From assembly GCA_964450705.1 (NCBI GenBank), contig CAYVDB010000004.1:1-46414 (forward strand): a stretch of DNA of 46,414 bases, read 5' to 3'. Source of the stretch: CAYVDB01 sp964450705 (GTDB lineage Bacteria > Patescibacteriota > Minisyncoccia > Phycocordibacterales > Zambryskibacteraceae). Both the position numbers and the translations under genes were made by a program. Below, piece after piece: positions 32,525 through 41,462 of the stretch. A model generated the notes under the pieces. The model was not told the origin of the DNA. It worked only from the letters and a program-made list of their open reading frames with translations, and made no database searches. The stretch's first letter is position 1. Every line of letters starts with the position of its first letter.

Positions 32525-32554
32525 TTGACTTTTATGCACAAATTGTGGTATAAT
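32525..32554 (+). promoter_or_regulatory. Promoter of membrane protein gene
   Basis: TTGACT (32,525-32,530), 18-nt spacer, TATAAT (32,549-32,554). Confidence 0.7.
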
Positions 32555-32609
32555 AGGTAAAGATTCCACTAACAGCTTTTCAACCCAAGTTCTTTCACTA
32601 GGAGAACAG

Positions 32610-33095
32610 ATGTCCTTCTTGCCAAGGGTACTTGAGACGATCAAGAAGGCCCGAGGAACAACCTCTGGGCTTTTCAGCTTCTTCCCTCTTGGGCTTCTTC
32701 CTGGAGTACTTCTAGGTTCGGCCATTCTCTTCTTCAGCAAAACCCCAGAAAAAGGGATCTATGGAGGAGAGAGCATGGGGAGAGAGGAGCTTCCGTTTTA
32801 CGTGGCCATTGTGGTCACAACATTCTTCTTGACCTGGGGGTTAGCTATCTACCAGGCAAAAGAGAAGGTTCTCTGGCCACGATGGACATCCTTCATCTTC
32901 GGGATCTTCTACGGCTTCATTGCGGGAGGGATAGGCTCTTTTCTGACGCTTGGGGTCATAGTGGTACTTTTGTTCTTCGTGCTACTCCTGCTCGAAACAA
33001 TAATCGAGCACCCCGTCGTTTTTGGGGCCTTCTCTCTTATCATCATCTTTTTGGTAAGAAAGGAACGGCTTCGAATTCAGAAGGGGGAAGGATAG
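32610..33095 (+). CDS. Membrane protein, unknown
   Basis: 161 residues; AGGAG (32,600-32,604) 5 nt before the ATG. Four hydrophobic segments (about 22-42, 62-80, 92-110, 112-150) and a basic C-terminal tail (V-R-K-E-R-L-R-I-Q-K). No family recognised. A solitary unit with its own promoter and terminator, GC-richer than the neighbouring priA and def. Confidence 0.7.
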   Translation: MSFLPRVLETIKKARGTTSGLFSFFPLGLLPGVLLGSAILFFSKTPEKGIYGGESMGREELPFYVAIVVTTFFLTWGLAIYQAKEKVLWPRWTSFIFGIFYGFIAGGIGSFLTLGVIVVLLFFVLLLLETIIEHPVVFGAFSLIIIFLVRKERLRIQKGEG

Positions 33096-33102
33096 TGACC
33101 CT

Positions 33103-33136
33103 GCCCCGACACTTGGAGTGTCGGGGCTTTCTTTTA
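33103..33136 (+). terminator. Intrinsic terminator
   Basis: 11-bp stem GCCCCGACACT / AGTGTCGGGGC with TGG loop, then TTTCTTTT. Confidence 0.92.
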
Positions 33137-33175
33137 TACATAGACCATTACATCCTCCTATGATAGGTTTGATTT

Positions 33176-33715
33176 ATGGTTAAAATTCTTGACCGAGATG
33201 ACCCAATCTTACGATATGTTGCTGAGCCAGTAGATCAGAAAGACATTCAAAGCGAAAAAATACAGAAAATACTTTCTGATATGAAAAAAGCTCTTGCTTC
33301 ACAAGAAGATGGCGTGGCAATAGCTGCGCCACAAATTGGAGTTTCGTTGCGAATCTTTATCGTCTCTGGCCGGGTTATTGCATACATGAAAGGCGAAAAT
33401 GAGAAAGAACACACCTATCCTGATCAAGTATTCATTAATCCAAAAATAACTAAACGTTCTCGAGAAAAAAAGAACATGGAAGAGGGATGCCTTTCAGTGC
33501 GATATCTCTACGGAAAAGTAAAACGATCTCAGAAGGTAGAGTTGCAAGCCTATAATGAAGAAGGAAGAGTATTCTCACGCGGGGCAACTGGTCTTCTTGC
33601 CCAAATATTCCAACATGAAACCGACCATCTTGATGGCATTCTTTTTATAGATACTGCAACTGAAATTGAAGATATCCCGCCAGAGAAATTAAATACACGA
33701 AATAAGAAAAAATGA
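33176..33715 (+). CDS. def: Peptide deformylase
   Basis: 179 residues. All three catalytic motifs: G-V-A-I-A-A-P-Q-I-G near 46-55, E-E-G-C-L-S-V near 102-108 (metal Cys), and Q-H-E-T-D-H-L-D-G near 148-156 (metal His pair and catalytic Glu). Removes the formyl group from nascent proteins. Its stop overlaps the fmt start (ATGA), linking the two opposed activities of the formyl cycle in one operon. TGA is the stop codon. Confidence 0.96.
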   Translation: MVKILDRDDPILRYVAEPVDQKDIQSEKIQKILSDMKKALASQEDGVAIAAPQIGVSLRIFIVSGRVIAYMKGENEKEHTYPDQVFINPKITKRSREKKNMEEGCLSVRYLYGKVKRSQKVELQAYNEEGRVFSRGATGLLAQIFQHETDHLDGILFIDTATEIEDIPPEKLNTRNKKK

Positions 33716-34599
33716 AGAAAGAACTCTCTTCTATATCTTTTGTATTTTTTGGAACTCCAGGAATTGCGGTGATAGCTCTTCAGGAATTAAAAAACTCCGG
33801 GTTAGTTCCAAGCCTCATTATCACTCAAGAAGATAAGCCTGTTGGAAGGACCCACACCTTAACTCCCCCTCCGGTAAAAAAATGGGCAGAGGAAAACAAT
33901 ATCCCTGTCCTTCAACCAAAAACACTCCGAGATGACGCTTTCGTCGACCTACTTAAAAAATACGAACCCGTATCAGGTTGGGATGTATTCATAGTTGTTG
34001 CTTATGGCAAGATAATTCCTCTAGAGATTATCGAGTATCCAAAGCAGAAAACTTTAAATCTCCATCCGTCGCTATTACCAAAACTTCGAGGCCCAGCACC
34101 AATTCAGGGGGCAATTTTAAATGAAGAAAAAACTGGAGTAAGCATTATGAAACTTGACCAAGAAGTTGACCATGGGCCAATTCTTTCTCAAGAAGAAGTA
34201 CCTATTGAGCCCTGGCCTCCATACAGAGAAGACCTTGAGAAAGCGCTTGGTGAGCATGGCGGCAAACTCCTTGCAAAAACAATTCCACCATGGATAGAAG
34301 GAGCTCTCAAAGAGATTCCTCAAGATCACAAAGAAGCAACCTTCACCAAAAAGATAACTAAAGAAGACGCCCTTATTGACCTTAAAAATTCTCCCGATAC
34401 TAATTTAAGAAAAATACGAGCATACGCGGGCGAACCGAATGCTTTTGCATTTTTTAACACTAAATCTGGCAAAAAAAGAGTTTTAATAAAAAGAGCGCGA
34501 ATCGAAAACGGCTCACTTATACTCGAACGTGTTATTCCCGAAGGAAAAAAAGAAATGGATTTCGAAGATTTTAAGAGAGGCCTCTCTATTCTTCAATGA
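33712..34599 (+). CDS. fmt: Methionyl-tRNA formyltransferase
   Basis: 295 residues. F-F-G-T-P-G-I-A at the N terminus, then L-N-L-H-P-S-L-L-P-K-L-R-G-P-A-P-I-Q near 108-124 (formyl-folate site with catalytic His and the S-L-L-P loop), D-Q-E-V-D-H-G-P-I near 148-156, and a shorter C-terminal domain. Formylates initiator Met-tRNA using 10-formyl-THF. Overlaps def by 4 nt. Confidence 0.95.
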   Translation: MKKELSSISFVFFGTPGIAVIALQELKNSGLVPSLIITQEDKPVGRTHTLTPPPVKKWAEENNIPVLQPKTLRDDAFVDLLKKYEPVSGWDVFIVVAYGKIIPLEIIEYPKQKTLNLHPSLLPKLRGPAPIQGAILNEEKTGVSIMKLDQEVDHGPILSQEEVPIEPWPPYREDLEKALGEHGGKLLAKTIPPWIEGALKEIPQDHKEATFTKKITKEDALIDLKNSPDTNLRKIRAYAGEPNAFAFFNTKSGKKRVLIKRARIENGSLILERVIPEGKKEMDFEDFKRGLSILQ

Positions 34600-34750
34600 C
34601 CCCGCTTGTATAAATTGAAAAAGCCGTAAATGCTTGCGCCTTCTCTTGGTTATACGCAACAAACCAAACCATACAAGATAAAAACAACCCTGCAAGAAGT
34701 ACGCCGGCCGTTATTTCTTTTCGCACTGTACTATAAAGCCCTATAGACAT
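34586..34750 (-). CDS. Small single-pass membrane protein coupled to hpf
   Basis: 54 residues, below the usual ORF cut-off. The ATG (34,750-34,748) overlaps the hpf stop by one base (TAATG), the classic translational-coupling arrangement. Sequence: short basic start, one hydrophobic segment (about 13-33, T-A-G-V-L-L-A-G-L-F-L-S-C-M-V-W-F), then a polar tail. Its 3' end overlaps the convergent fmt by 14 nt. No family recognised; conservation beside hpf in relatives would settle whether it is real. Confidence 0.55.
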   Translation of the reverse strand: MSIGLYSTVRKEITAGVLLAGLFLSCMVWFVAYNQEKAQAFTAFSIYTSGVIEE

Positions 34751-35130
34751 TATTTTCTCCAATTACGAGGGTCAAACCCTTTCATCATATTTTTTATACG
34801 TAGTGCTCCTTTGCGAACTAGAGTCGTTGATTTATCTCTATAAGAGGTCACTTGCTGAACAATTTCGTCTTTTACTTCGTCAATCGCGGCATATAAATCA
34901 TCTTTCTCAGAAACAGCATAAAGATCTCGTCCAGCGATATGCAACTGGACTTCGGCACGAAAAACATCTCCTGATTTATGGTGACGAGTAGTTTTACCAA
35001 GCTCAACAACACACGAAACACTTTCGTCGTTACGAGATACAAATTTTTCTAACGCAGAGAGTCTTTTGTCTGCATACTCCTGTATTGCAGGAGTCATTTC
35101 CATATCTTTTGTTTTGTATGAAATATTCAT
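34750..35130 (-). CDS. hpf: Ribosome hibernation-promoting factor
   Basis: 126 residues. The HPF/YfiA beta-alpha-beta fold is recognisable: I-S-Y-K-T-K-D-M-E-M-T-P-A-I-Q-E-Y-A-D-K-R-L near the start, E-V-Q-L-H-I-A-G-R-D-L-Y-A near 63-75, and D-L-Y-A-A-I-D-E-V-K-D-E-I near 80-92. The C-terminal dimerisation domain of long HPF is absent, but the tail is longer than in E. coli Hpf. Binds the 30S decoding region to store idle ribosomes. Confidence 0.92.
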   Translation of the reverse strand: MNISYKTKDMEMTPAIQEYADKRLSALEKFVSRNDESVSCVVELGKTTRHHKSGDVFRAEVQLHIAGRDLYAVSEKDDLYAAIDEVKDEIVQQVTSYRDKSTTLVRKGALRIKNMMKGFDPRNWRK

Positions 35131-35224
35131 ATACCTATTTTACTAGATTAAAAAAATAAAGAAAAATAGATTTAAAACACCATCCTTAATATACAATATA
35201 TAATATGCTAATAAATGTTATTTT

Positions 35225-35251
35225 GCAGGTAAAAAGATGAAAAATACCTGC
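35225..35251. other. Hairpin upstream of tRNA-Asn
   Basis: GCAGGTA (35,225-35,231) and TACCTGC (35,245-35,251), 13-nt loop, in the 211-nt hpf/tRNA-Asn gap. No T-run. The remaining gap is AT-rich, with possible tRNA promoter elements near 35,287-35,310 (TTGCTC and TATATC). Confidence 0.35.
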
Positions 35252-35341
35252 GTAATTAACGGCCTGGTTGCTATTGGATAATTCTTGCTCCAGGATAAAC
35301 TATCCTATATCATTATTATCTCTCTGTTTAAGAGGGCCCAT

Positions 35342-35417
35342 TCCGCGATAGCTCAGTTGGTAGAGCGGCGAGCTGTTAACTCGTTGGTCGCAGGTTCGAA
35401 TCCTGCTCGCGGAGCCA
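35342..35417 (+). tRNA. tRNA-Asn (anticodon GTT)
   Basis: 76 nt including encoded CCA. Acceptor TCCGCGA / TCGCGGA, D loop AGTTGGTAG, anticodon loop CTGTTAA (GTT), T arm GCAGG-TTCGAAT-CCTGC, discriminator G. This gene marks the left end of the mobile element; the recombinase reading frame on the other strand runs into it. Confidence 0.96.
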
Positions 35418-36900
35418 AACTGGACGATGATAGTTCTAATATGAGGTTAAAGGGAGAATGTAGACTAAACACAAGCTTTTTTTCTGATACGGTAGGGTTC
35501 TGAAGTAGATAATTCAAAAATGCTCGTTTCTCGGCAGGTTCAGAACAATTCTCAAAAATATTTTTTGCTCTGCGCGCCACAGAAAGCACTGTAGCTAACA
35601 CGGTTTGGTATTCATAGTCTGCATTAGTGTGTTCCGTCAATTCAATATTTAAGAGTTGAAACTTGTCTGCGTACTCTTGGTGTTTTGTGTCATAGGTATC
35701 CTTAGTAATACCCGCATCGGTATAAAGCTCCAAGAGTCTATTGTCTTTATCCTTCACTTTGTCATATTCGTTCCTTAGACGCGTTACTTGAGCTTTGTGA
35801 TAGCTAACCTCTGCTTCCGTGGTCCTTCTAAGCTCCTCTACAAGCTCATCACAGACTTCTTTAGGGATACTCTCAAATCGCTCTAGTAGCTCATATACGG
35901 GCTTCAGGAGGGTCTGTTCTGGCACATATTCTCGTTTACATACACCTTTAGCATTGGTGCAGGAGTAATAAACATAGCAACCCTTTTTAATCTCTGCACT
36001 CATAGAGCAACCGCACTTTTGGCAATGCAGGAGCCCTTTGAAAATGAAGTCTTTAGACAGGGCTTTGTAAGGAGTTTTCTTTCGCTCCTTTCTAATATCT
36101 TGGCATCTATCAAACAGCTCCTTTGAGATTAAATGTGGGTATTTGTGAGGAAAGCTTCCATACTTCCTAGAATCCGCTATGCCGTAATAAAAAGAGTCTT
36201 TAATTATGTTTTCGATATTGCTTTTTGAGAGCCTGTGCCCCTTCAAACTTAGCAAACCTTCCTCCGTAACTTTTATTCTTAAGCTTTCAAGAGAGTAGTT
36301 CTCTGTTGCATATAGCTCAAACAGTCTTTGGATTAGATGTCCTCTATCTGGGTCAACAATAATGTCCTTGCGCAACCTCTTACCTTCATCAACAGAAATA
36401 TTCTTATAACCTAGTCTAACTGGACCAGTCCATTCCCCATTTCTACGTTTCTGTTCAAAAGCTCTTTTTACATTATCGCTAATAGCATTTGAATAATAGC
36501 TTGCCATTATAAGATTCATTCCAAATCCGCTTTTCTCAACAGCTGACAGGTTTCCTCCTACTACTTGATGGTCGGAAATAAAGTGTAATTCTATTTCGTT
36601 TGCTAGAGCTTTTTCATACAGCCAAGCAACTCTTTTATCAAACATATTTCTAGACAGACGGTCTACCTTATCGAAGCAGATGGCAACCTTCTCTTTTTTA
36701 CTGGTGTAACCTTGAATGAACTCGATAATTACATCAAACTCATCCCGCTTACTTTTGTAAGCACTTTCAATAAAGCTAAACTCTTTAGTAATATCGAAGC
36801 CACAGCTCTTACAATAGCCCTGCATTCGGAAAAGTTGTGCGTCAGGTGAGTTTTCCTTCTGCTCATCTGTCGATACTCTGGCTATAATTATCGCTCTCAT
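35353..36900 (-). CDS. Large serine recombinase (integrase) ending inside tRNA-Asn
   Basis: 515 residues. Resolvase catalytic domain with A-R-V-S-T-D-E-Q (Ser10) and D-R-L-S-R-N near 80; recombinase domain about 160-260; zinc-ribbon C-Q-K-C-G-C-S-M-S with a downstream C-T-N-A-K-G-V-C near 295-325; then a coiled coil (about 350-430) typical of the attachment-site-recognising module. The last ~22 residues (S-L-A-P-R-A-G-F-E-P-A-T...) are simply the antisense of tRNA-Asn and the stop lies in the tRNA. Integration has therefore given the protein a host-derived tail. Likely catalyses integration at this tRNA. Lies 4 nt after res. Confidence 0.9.
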   Translation of the reverse strand: MRAIIIARVSTDEQKENSPDAQLFRMQGYCKSCGFDITKEFSFIESAYKSKRDEFDVIIEFIQGYTSKKEKVAICFDKVDRLSRNMFDKRVAWLYEKALANEIELHFISDHQVVGGNLSAVEKSGFGMNLIMASYYSNAISDNVKRAFEQKRRNGEWTGPVRLGYKNISVDEGKRLRKDIIVDPDRGHLIQRLFELYATENYSLESLRIKVTEEGLLSLKGHRLSKSNIENIIKDSFYYGIADSRKYGSFPHKYPHLISKELFDRCQDIRKERKKTPYKALSKDFIFKGLLHCQKCGCSMSAEIKKGCYVYYSCTNAKGVCKREYVPEQTLLKPVYELLERFESIPKEVCDELVEELRRTTEAEVSYHKAQVTRLRNEYDKVKDKDNRLLELYTDAGITKDTYDTKHQEYADKFQLLNIELTEHTNADYEYQTVLATVLSVARRAKNIFENCSEPAEKRAFLNYLLQNPTVSEKKLVFSLHSPFNLILELSSSSLAPRAGFEPATNELTARRSTN

Positions 36901-36904
36901 TTAA

Positions 36905-39553
36905 CTATAGGAGTAAATTTACAAACCGCTCCCCAAAAAGAGCGTCTTCTCCACTATTGTAAAAAGGCATACCCCATACAACATATTTACGGTCTTCCCA
37001 AAGCTGTTCAACCTTGTGTTCTTTCTTGAGAGAAACAAGAAAGTTCTGTTTCCAGGCATCAGCCTCCTTAAGATGATTTCCTTTTGGTTCAATAAAGACC
37101 TGGTAGTACATATTCTTCGGCTTTGCCTTTTGATAGAGGAATAGCACATAGTCCGGCTCTAGAGGTCTGCCGTCATCAAAGTTATACAGCTTGAAGAATC
37201 GTTCGTTTCTTACGAGATACACTTCATCGTATTTATCTTTGAGCTGGTGATATATCTTGTCGATATATTTCACAAAGTGCTTTTCTTCTGAAGTACCGAA
37301 ACTATCATTGAAGACATACCAAGATTTGTTGCTGAGGTCCAAATAGATGTTTGTCTCTTGAGCTACGCCCATTGATTTACCAAACTCTTTATCGTCACTT
37401 TCATTTTCAGCAAAAGTGAGGACCTTATCTGAGAGCTTGTCTTTGACCATATATGGCTTAAATTCCTTGCTTCCTTTGTACTCAAGCTTCTCACCTGAAA
37501 TAGCCTTGGAAATCTTCTCTAGGACCTGTAAAACAGCGTCTAAGGCGTCATCAGGGGTCAAAGCGTCTACTTGGCTAGCCAAGCCGGAAACGGTCATCTT
37601 GAGGCTTCCTAGGTAGTTTTTATCGCTTATAAAGTCGTCAATACTCTCAAGATTTGGGAAGAATGTCTTGAGATTTGAGAACGAGTAAAAATCTAGCTTG
37701 TAGATAGCCTTTTTAACGACAGTTTTATTTAGCTCCTTGAAAGCAAAATCTTTTTCCTTTCGCTCAATACCTTTCTTTGATTGTTCATCAAACAGACCGC
37801 TTGAAAGGTTAAATCCGGTCCTTAGAGAGACAGAGTAATGTGTGTCTCGGACCGATGATGGGAGACCAAACACATCTTCTCGTGTGTATTTTTGTTGTTC
37901 ATTCAAAAAGAGCATACCTGACTTAAAGAACTTAGTATCTTTGAAGTCATCTTTAATAGTTAGATTTCGTTTGTATGTCTTATCTGCAACGATACCAGTT
38001 TTTATAAGAGCAGAGTTAAGCTCCTGAATGTATTTTGGATTGTATGAGCTGTGGTAATAAAGCTCCTCACAGATACGCATTTCATTTTCTACGTCATCGT
38101 CAAACTTTCGCTTCGAAGCATCATCAGTATCGTTAAGTTTGAACGGACAATATCGTGCTCCACGTCCGATGAGCTGAGCTTCTCTGATTGTTGTCTCACC
38201 AGGTTTATTGTTCTTAGCGTCACGAGTATCGTATAAACGAACAATGTCGAAAAGGTTAAGAACGTCCCAGCCCTCATTTAGTTTATCTACAGCAAATACA
38301 GCTCTGTATTCGTTATCAGGAGCTTCTAAGGTATTGATTGCGAGCTGTTTCTCATCACTTTCTTCCTTACTGTTTACCGAGATAGTTTTTTCAGCAGAAA
38401 AATCTTCTCTAAGCTCGCTAGCAAGGTTCTCAAGAGAGATTTTATTGTCATCAAAATACTGAAACATTCGGACCAAAACCTCATCCTTGGCATTAGATTT
38501 AATCTCAGACAGTTTCTTTACAGTAAGAGTCTCTACAGCCTTAACAAAAGCTTCCTGAAAATCCTTACTCTCAGCAATGGTCTTTGATTTAAAGAGTGCA
38601 ACCGGCTTAATGATTAGCTTATTCTTTTCAAAAATCTTTCTTCGGTATTGGCTCAGTAATATAGCTTGAAGAGCACGGTCAATAAGAGCTGAGTCCGCCT
38701 GTAAAACTTGAACATCTTTTGAATATCCATCAATACGGAATTGCTTGAGCTGATAATCATAAATTAATCGCTCTGCATACTTCTTGGCGATGTTTGGATT
38801 ATTAAAATCTACGGTAGCTGTAAACTCAAGAAGTACATTCTCAGGGTTAGCATTAAATATTCTGTTGACCGTGCTTTCCCAAGAAATGATTTCTTCTGCT
38901 TCTTCCTTTGAGACTGAGCCTTGAATAGTAACATCGCCAAAAACATTGGTCTTGAGACCAGCTTTTGTCTCCACGTTTATATGGTGAGCTTCGTCTGAGA
39001 TAAGAACGATTTTCTTGTCTTGAAAATCATCAAAAGTAAGAGCATTTTCTTGAGGGTTGTTGAGCTTAAGGTGAAGACCGTGGATTGTAGAAAAAGCGAT
39101 GTTGATACTCTTATCATCAGTAGACTGAAAGTTATCTACCTCCTTAAGAAAGACCTTTTTCTCACCTTGGGTAATCGAAGTATTGAAGAGATATTTGATT
39201 GATGAATCATTGAAAAAGTTATCTCGTGTTTTGTCGATAATATTTGTGCTATTTACGAAGAAAAGAAAGTTTCTGTAGCCTTGCTCGTATAGATAGAGAA
39301 TAAGACCAGCCATCATCAGGGTTTTACCGCTACCAGTAGCCATATGGAAAAGGAGCTGATTCTTTGTCGGCTTACCATCAAACTTCTCGGTCCAGTACCT
39401 TATGAAATACTGAAAAGCCCTCGTTTGATAAGGTCTGATTTGAAGTTTCTGATTAAGGTTTGTGGTGATTATTTCGGGGACCGGAGTAGCTTCTATTCCA
39501 CGTTTACCAAATTCAGACTCAAGTGTTTTGTGTAGTAATTTAATTTCTTCCAT
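36905..39553 (-). CDS. res: Type III restriction enzyme, Res subunit
   Basis: 882 residues. Superfamily 2 helicase: motif I H-M-A-T-G-S-G-K-T at about 70-78, motif II D-E-A-H at 187-190, and R-x-x-Q-x-x-G-R-G-A-R-Y (motif VI) near 475. C-terminal nuclease P-D-x(20)-E-P-K (about 800-824), the PD-(D/E)XK form of Type III Res. ATP-driven translocation/sliding leads to cleavage when two unmethylated head-to-head sites meet. Works with Mod encoded 7 nt upstream. All key residues are intact. Confidence 0.93.
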   Translation of the reverse strand: MEEIKLLHKTLESEFGKRGIEATPVPEIITTNLNQKLQIRPYQTRAFQYFIRYWTEKFDGKPTKNQLLFHMATGSGKTLMMAGLILYLYEQGYRNFLFFVNSTNIIDKTRDNFFNDSSIKYLFNTSITQGEKKVFLKEVDNFQSTDDKSINIAFSTIHGLHLKLNNPQENALTFDDFQDKKIVLISDEAHHINVETKAGLKTNVFGDVTIQGSVSKEEAEEIISWESTVNRIFNANPENVLLEFTATVDFNNPNIAKKYAERLIYDYQLKQFRIDGYSKDVQVLQADSALIDRALQAILLSQYRRKIFEKNKLIIKPVALFKSKTIAESKDFQEAFVKAVETLTVKKLSEIKSNAKDEVLVRMFQYFDDNKISLENLASELREDFSAEKTISVNSKEESDEKQLAINTLEAPDNEYRAVFAVDKLNEGWDVLNLFDIVRLYDTRDAKNNKPGETTIREAQLIGRGARYCPFKLNDTDDASKRKFDDDVENEMRICEELYYHSSYNPKYIQELNSALIKTGIVADKTYKRNLTIKDDFKDTKFFKSGMLFLNEQQKYTREDVFGLPSSVRDTHYSVSLRTGFNLSSGLFDEQSKKGIERKEKDFAFKELNKTVVKKAIYKLDFYSFSNLKTFFPNLESIDDFISDKNYLGSLKMTVSGLASQVDALTPDDALDAVLQVLEKISKAISGEKLEYKGSKEFKPYMVKDKLSDKVLTFAENESDDKEFGKSMGVAQETNIYLDLSNKSWYVFNDSFGTSEEKHFVKYIDKIYHQLKDKYDEVYLVRNERFFKLYNFDDGRPLEPDYVLFLYQKAKPKNMYYQVFIEPKGNHLKEADAWKQNFLVSLKKEHKVEQLWEDRKYVVWGMPFYNSGEDALFGERFVNLLL

Positions 39554-39559
39554 AAGTCT

Positions 39560-41461
39560 TTATTTGTCGCCATAGAACTTTTTATTAAGCTCTTTATCTT
39601 CTTTTGAAATTGAATACGTCTTGTCATCAATTTCAGAGTAAGGGACGTAGAGGAGGTTCTTATCGAGAATAGAAATCAAGAATCTTTGCTGGTCCTCAAA
39701 CGACAAAGCCTCAAAGTCTTTCTTTGATGAATCAATCTCCTCAGGCTTTACTTTGTAGCTAAGGAAAGCAGTCTTTTTCATTTCATCCCAAACTTTCAAA
39801 AGCTCTTTTGTGTTCTTTGTATCTTGGATTTTATCTACAAAAAGCTGATTAGCCTGAGCTAATTCAGCATAAACAAAACTACCTTTTTTTGCTTCTTTTA
39901 TTACTCGGTATACTCTTTCTCTGGTAACTTTTTCTATATAGTCCATTTGTTCACAGATAATAAATTTTCTATTACCTTTGTCTTCGTCATTCAAGGCAAG
40001 TACAGCGTGTGCTGTTGTACCACTTCCACCAAAAAAGTCTAAAACAATGTCATCATCAGAAGTCATTATCTTTAAAGTATCAAGAACGGTATATAAAGAT
40101 TTTGGGTAACTAAATAAATTACCCCCTAAGATTTTTTTAAGTAAGTTTGTACCATTAAATTCAGACTGATATTTTTTGTCTGTCCACACATTCTTATAAA
40201 CCTGCTGTTCTCTTAGTTTATGATAAATTACTATTTTATTATTTTCCTCTTTGGCAATGAAATAATCATCGTGATTTAATTCATCAAATGATTGCTTGAT
40301 ATTTTTCCAAGCCATTTCTTTACCATTATTGGTAATAGGAAAAATCTCGTGATAACCTGATTCCTTTTCAGAAGTTATTGTTTTTAAATCTTTGCTTACA
40401 TAAATCGGATACCAGTTATTTGGCTTATTTTGTCTAGACCAAACTGTTCTGGCTCTTAGGAATGGCTCATACCTAAAACTACCATCATCATCACTTTCTG
40501 AGAAAGACTCTTTAACAGCCTCATCAATAGCAACTTGGTTAAATTCTGCTTGTTCAACATTCTTTGCGTATACAAGCATAAATTCACTATTTGGAGAAAA
40601 AAATTTAGAAAGATTTCTACCTTTTGGATTATGTAAGACAGTCACAACTCCCACACGGTTTTCTCTACCAAAAATTTCATCGGCTAAAGCACCTAAATAA
40701 AATAATTCAGCGTGGTCAATGGCAATAGCAATAAATCCATCCTCAGTAATAAAATCTTTAGCAACTTCAAGCCTATTTTTCATAAAAGTAAGCCAGGTTG
40801 AATGTTTAAATGTATTGTTATATGCAAAAGTATCACCGTCAGAACCTGTGTTGTATGGCGGGTCAATATAAACAAGTTTAACTTTTTGTTTATATTTATT
40901 TCTTAGAGAATATAGACTTAACAAATTATTTCCCTTGATAATCAAATTATCCTGAAGACTTATTTCATTGACTGTTTTTACTCCTTTTTCATCAAATTTT
41001 TTAAAGTTTGTAAGAACTTTTGGTTCAAGAAGTTTATCTATTTCGTCCGGAGCAAGTGTCTCATTCCAGAATATTTCTTCACGATTTGCATCTTCCTGAT
41101 TTTGACCTCCCTCTAGAACACAATCTTTGTAAGGAAAAGCTAAAACAACCTCATTGCTTTCGGTGAGGTACTGACCATCTGAAATAAGACCAATTTTGTT
41201 TTTGTATTCTGTAAAACTGTCCGGTAGGAATTGTTTGTTTGAAACGAAACTCTGAAATTTTACTTTATCAAAAACGAGAACGTCATCTACTTTTTGAAAA
41301 AATGTTTTTTCTAGGTCCTTTGATGAGCGAAGTGATTTGATTAAATCAGAATCAAGCTGTAGTGCTAACTCGATAACTTTATTTTTTGCGAGTTTACCGT
41401 CCACTACTAATCGGTCATCCTTTTCAAGGGTTGCTATAAGTTTTTTATGTACATCATTCAT
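39560..41461 (-). CDS. mod: Type III adenine-N6 methyltransferase, Mod subunit
   Basis: 633 residues. Beta-class motif order: D-P-P-Y-N-T-G-S-D at about 200-208 (catalytic) before F-G-G-S-G-T-T-A at about 477-484 (SAM site). The region between, roughly 300-450, is the variable target-recognition part. Mod methylates one strand of an asymmetric site and also provides specificity to Res. The site cannot be read from sequence. One base separates it from the upstream HTH gene, so the whole cassette is one transcript. Confidence 0.94.
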   Translation of the reverse strand: MNDVHKKLIATLEKDDRLVVDGKLAKNKVIELALQLDSDLIKSLRSSKDLEKTFFQKVDDVLVFDKVKFQSFVSNKQFLPDSFTEYKNKIGLISDGQYLTESNEVVLAFPYKDCVLEGGQNQEDANREEIFWNETLAPDEIDKLLEPKVLTNFKKFDEKGVKTVNEISLQDNLIIKGNNLLSLYSLRNKYKQKVKLVYIDPPYNTGSDGDTFAYNNTFKHSTWLTFMKNRLEVAKDFITEDGFIAIAIDHAELFYLGALADEIFGRENRVGVVTVLHNPKGRNLSKFFSPNSEFMLVYAKNVEQAEFNQVAIDEAVKESFSESDDDGSFRYEPFLRARTVWSRQNKPNNWYPIYVSKDLKTITSEKESGYHEIFPITNNGKEMAWKNIKQSFDELNHDDYFIAKEENNKIVIYHKLREQQVYKNVWTDKKYQSEFNGTNLLKKILGGNLFSYPKSLYTVLDTLKIMTSDDDIVLDFFGGSGTTAHAVLALNDEDKGNRKFIICEQMDYIEKVTRERVYRVIKEAKKGSFVYAELAQANQLFVDKIQDTKNTKELLKVWDEMKKTAFLSYKVKPEEIDSSKKDFEALSFEDQQRFLISILDKNLLYVPYSEIDDKTYSISKEDKELNKKFYGDK

Positions 41462-41462
41462 A

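Noticed and set aside
35353..35417. Conserved-looking protein tail A-G-F-E-P-A-T-N in the recombinase
   Set aside because: It is the translated antisense of tRNA-Asn, not a protein domain; such tails are a known annotation artefact.
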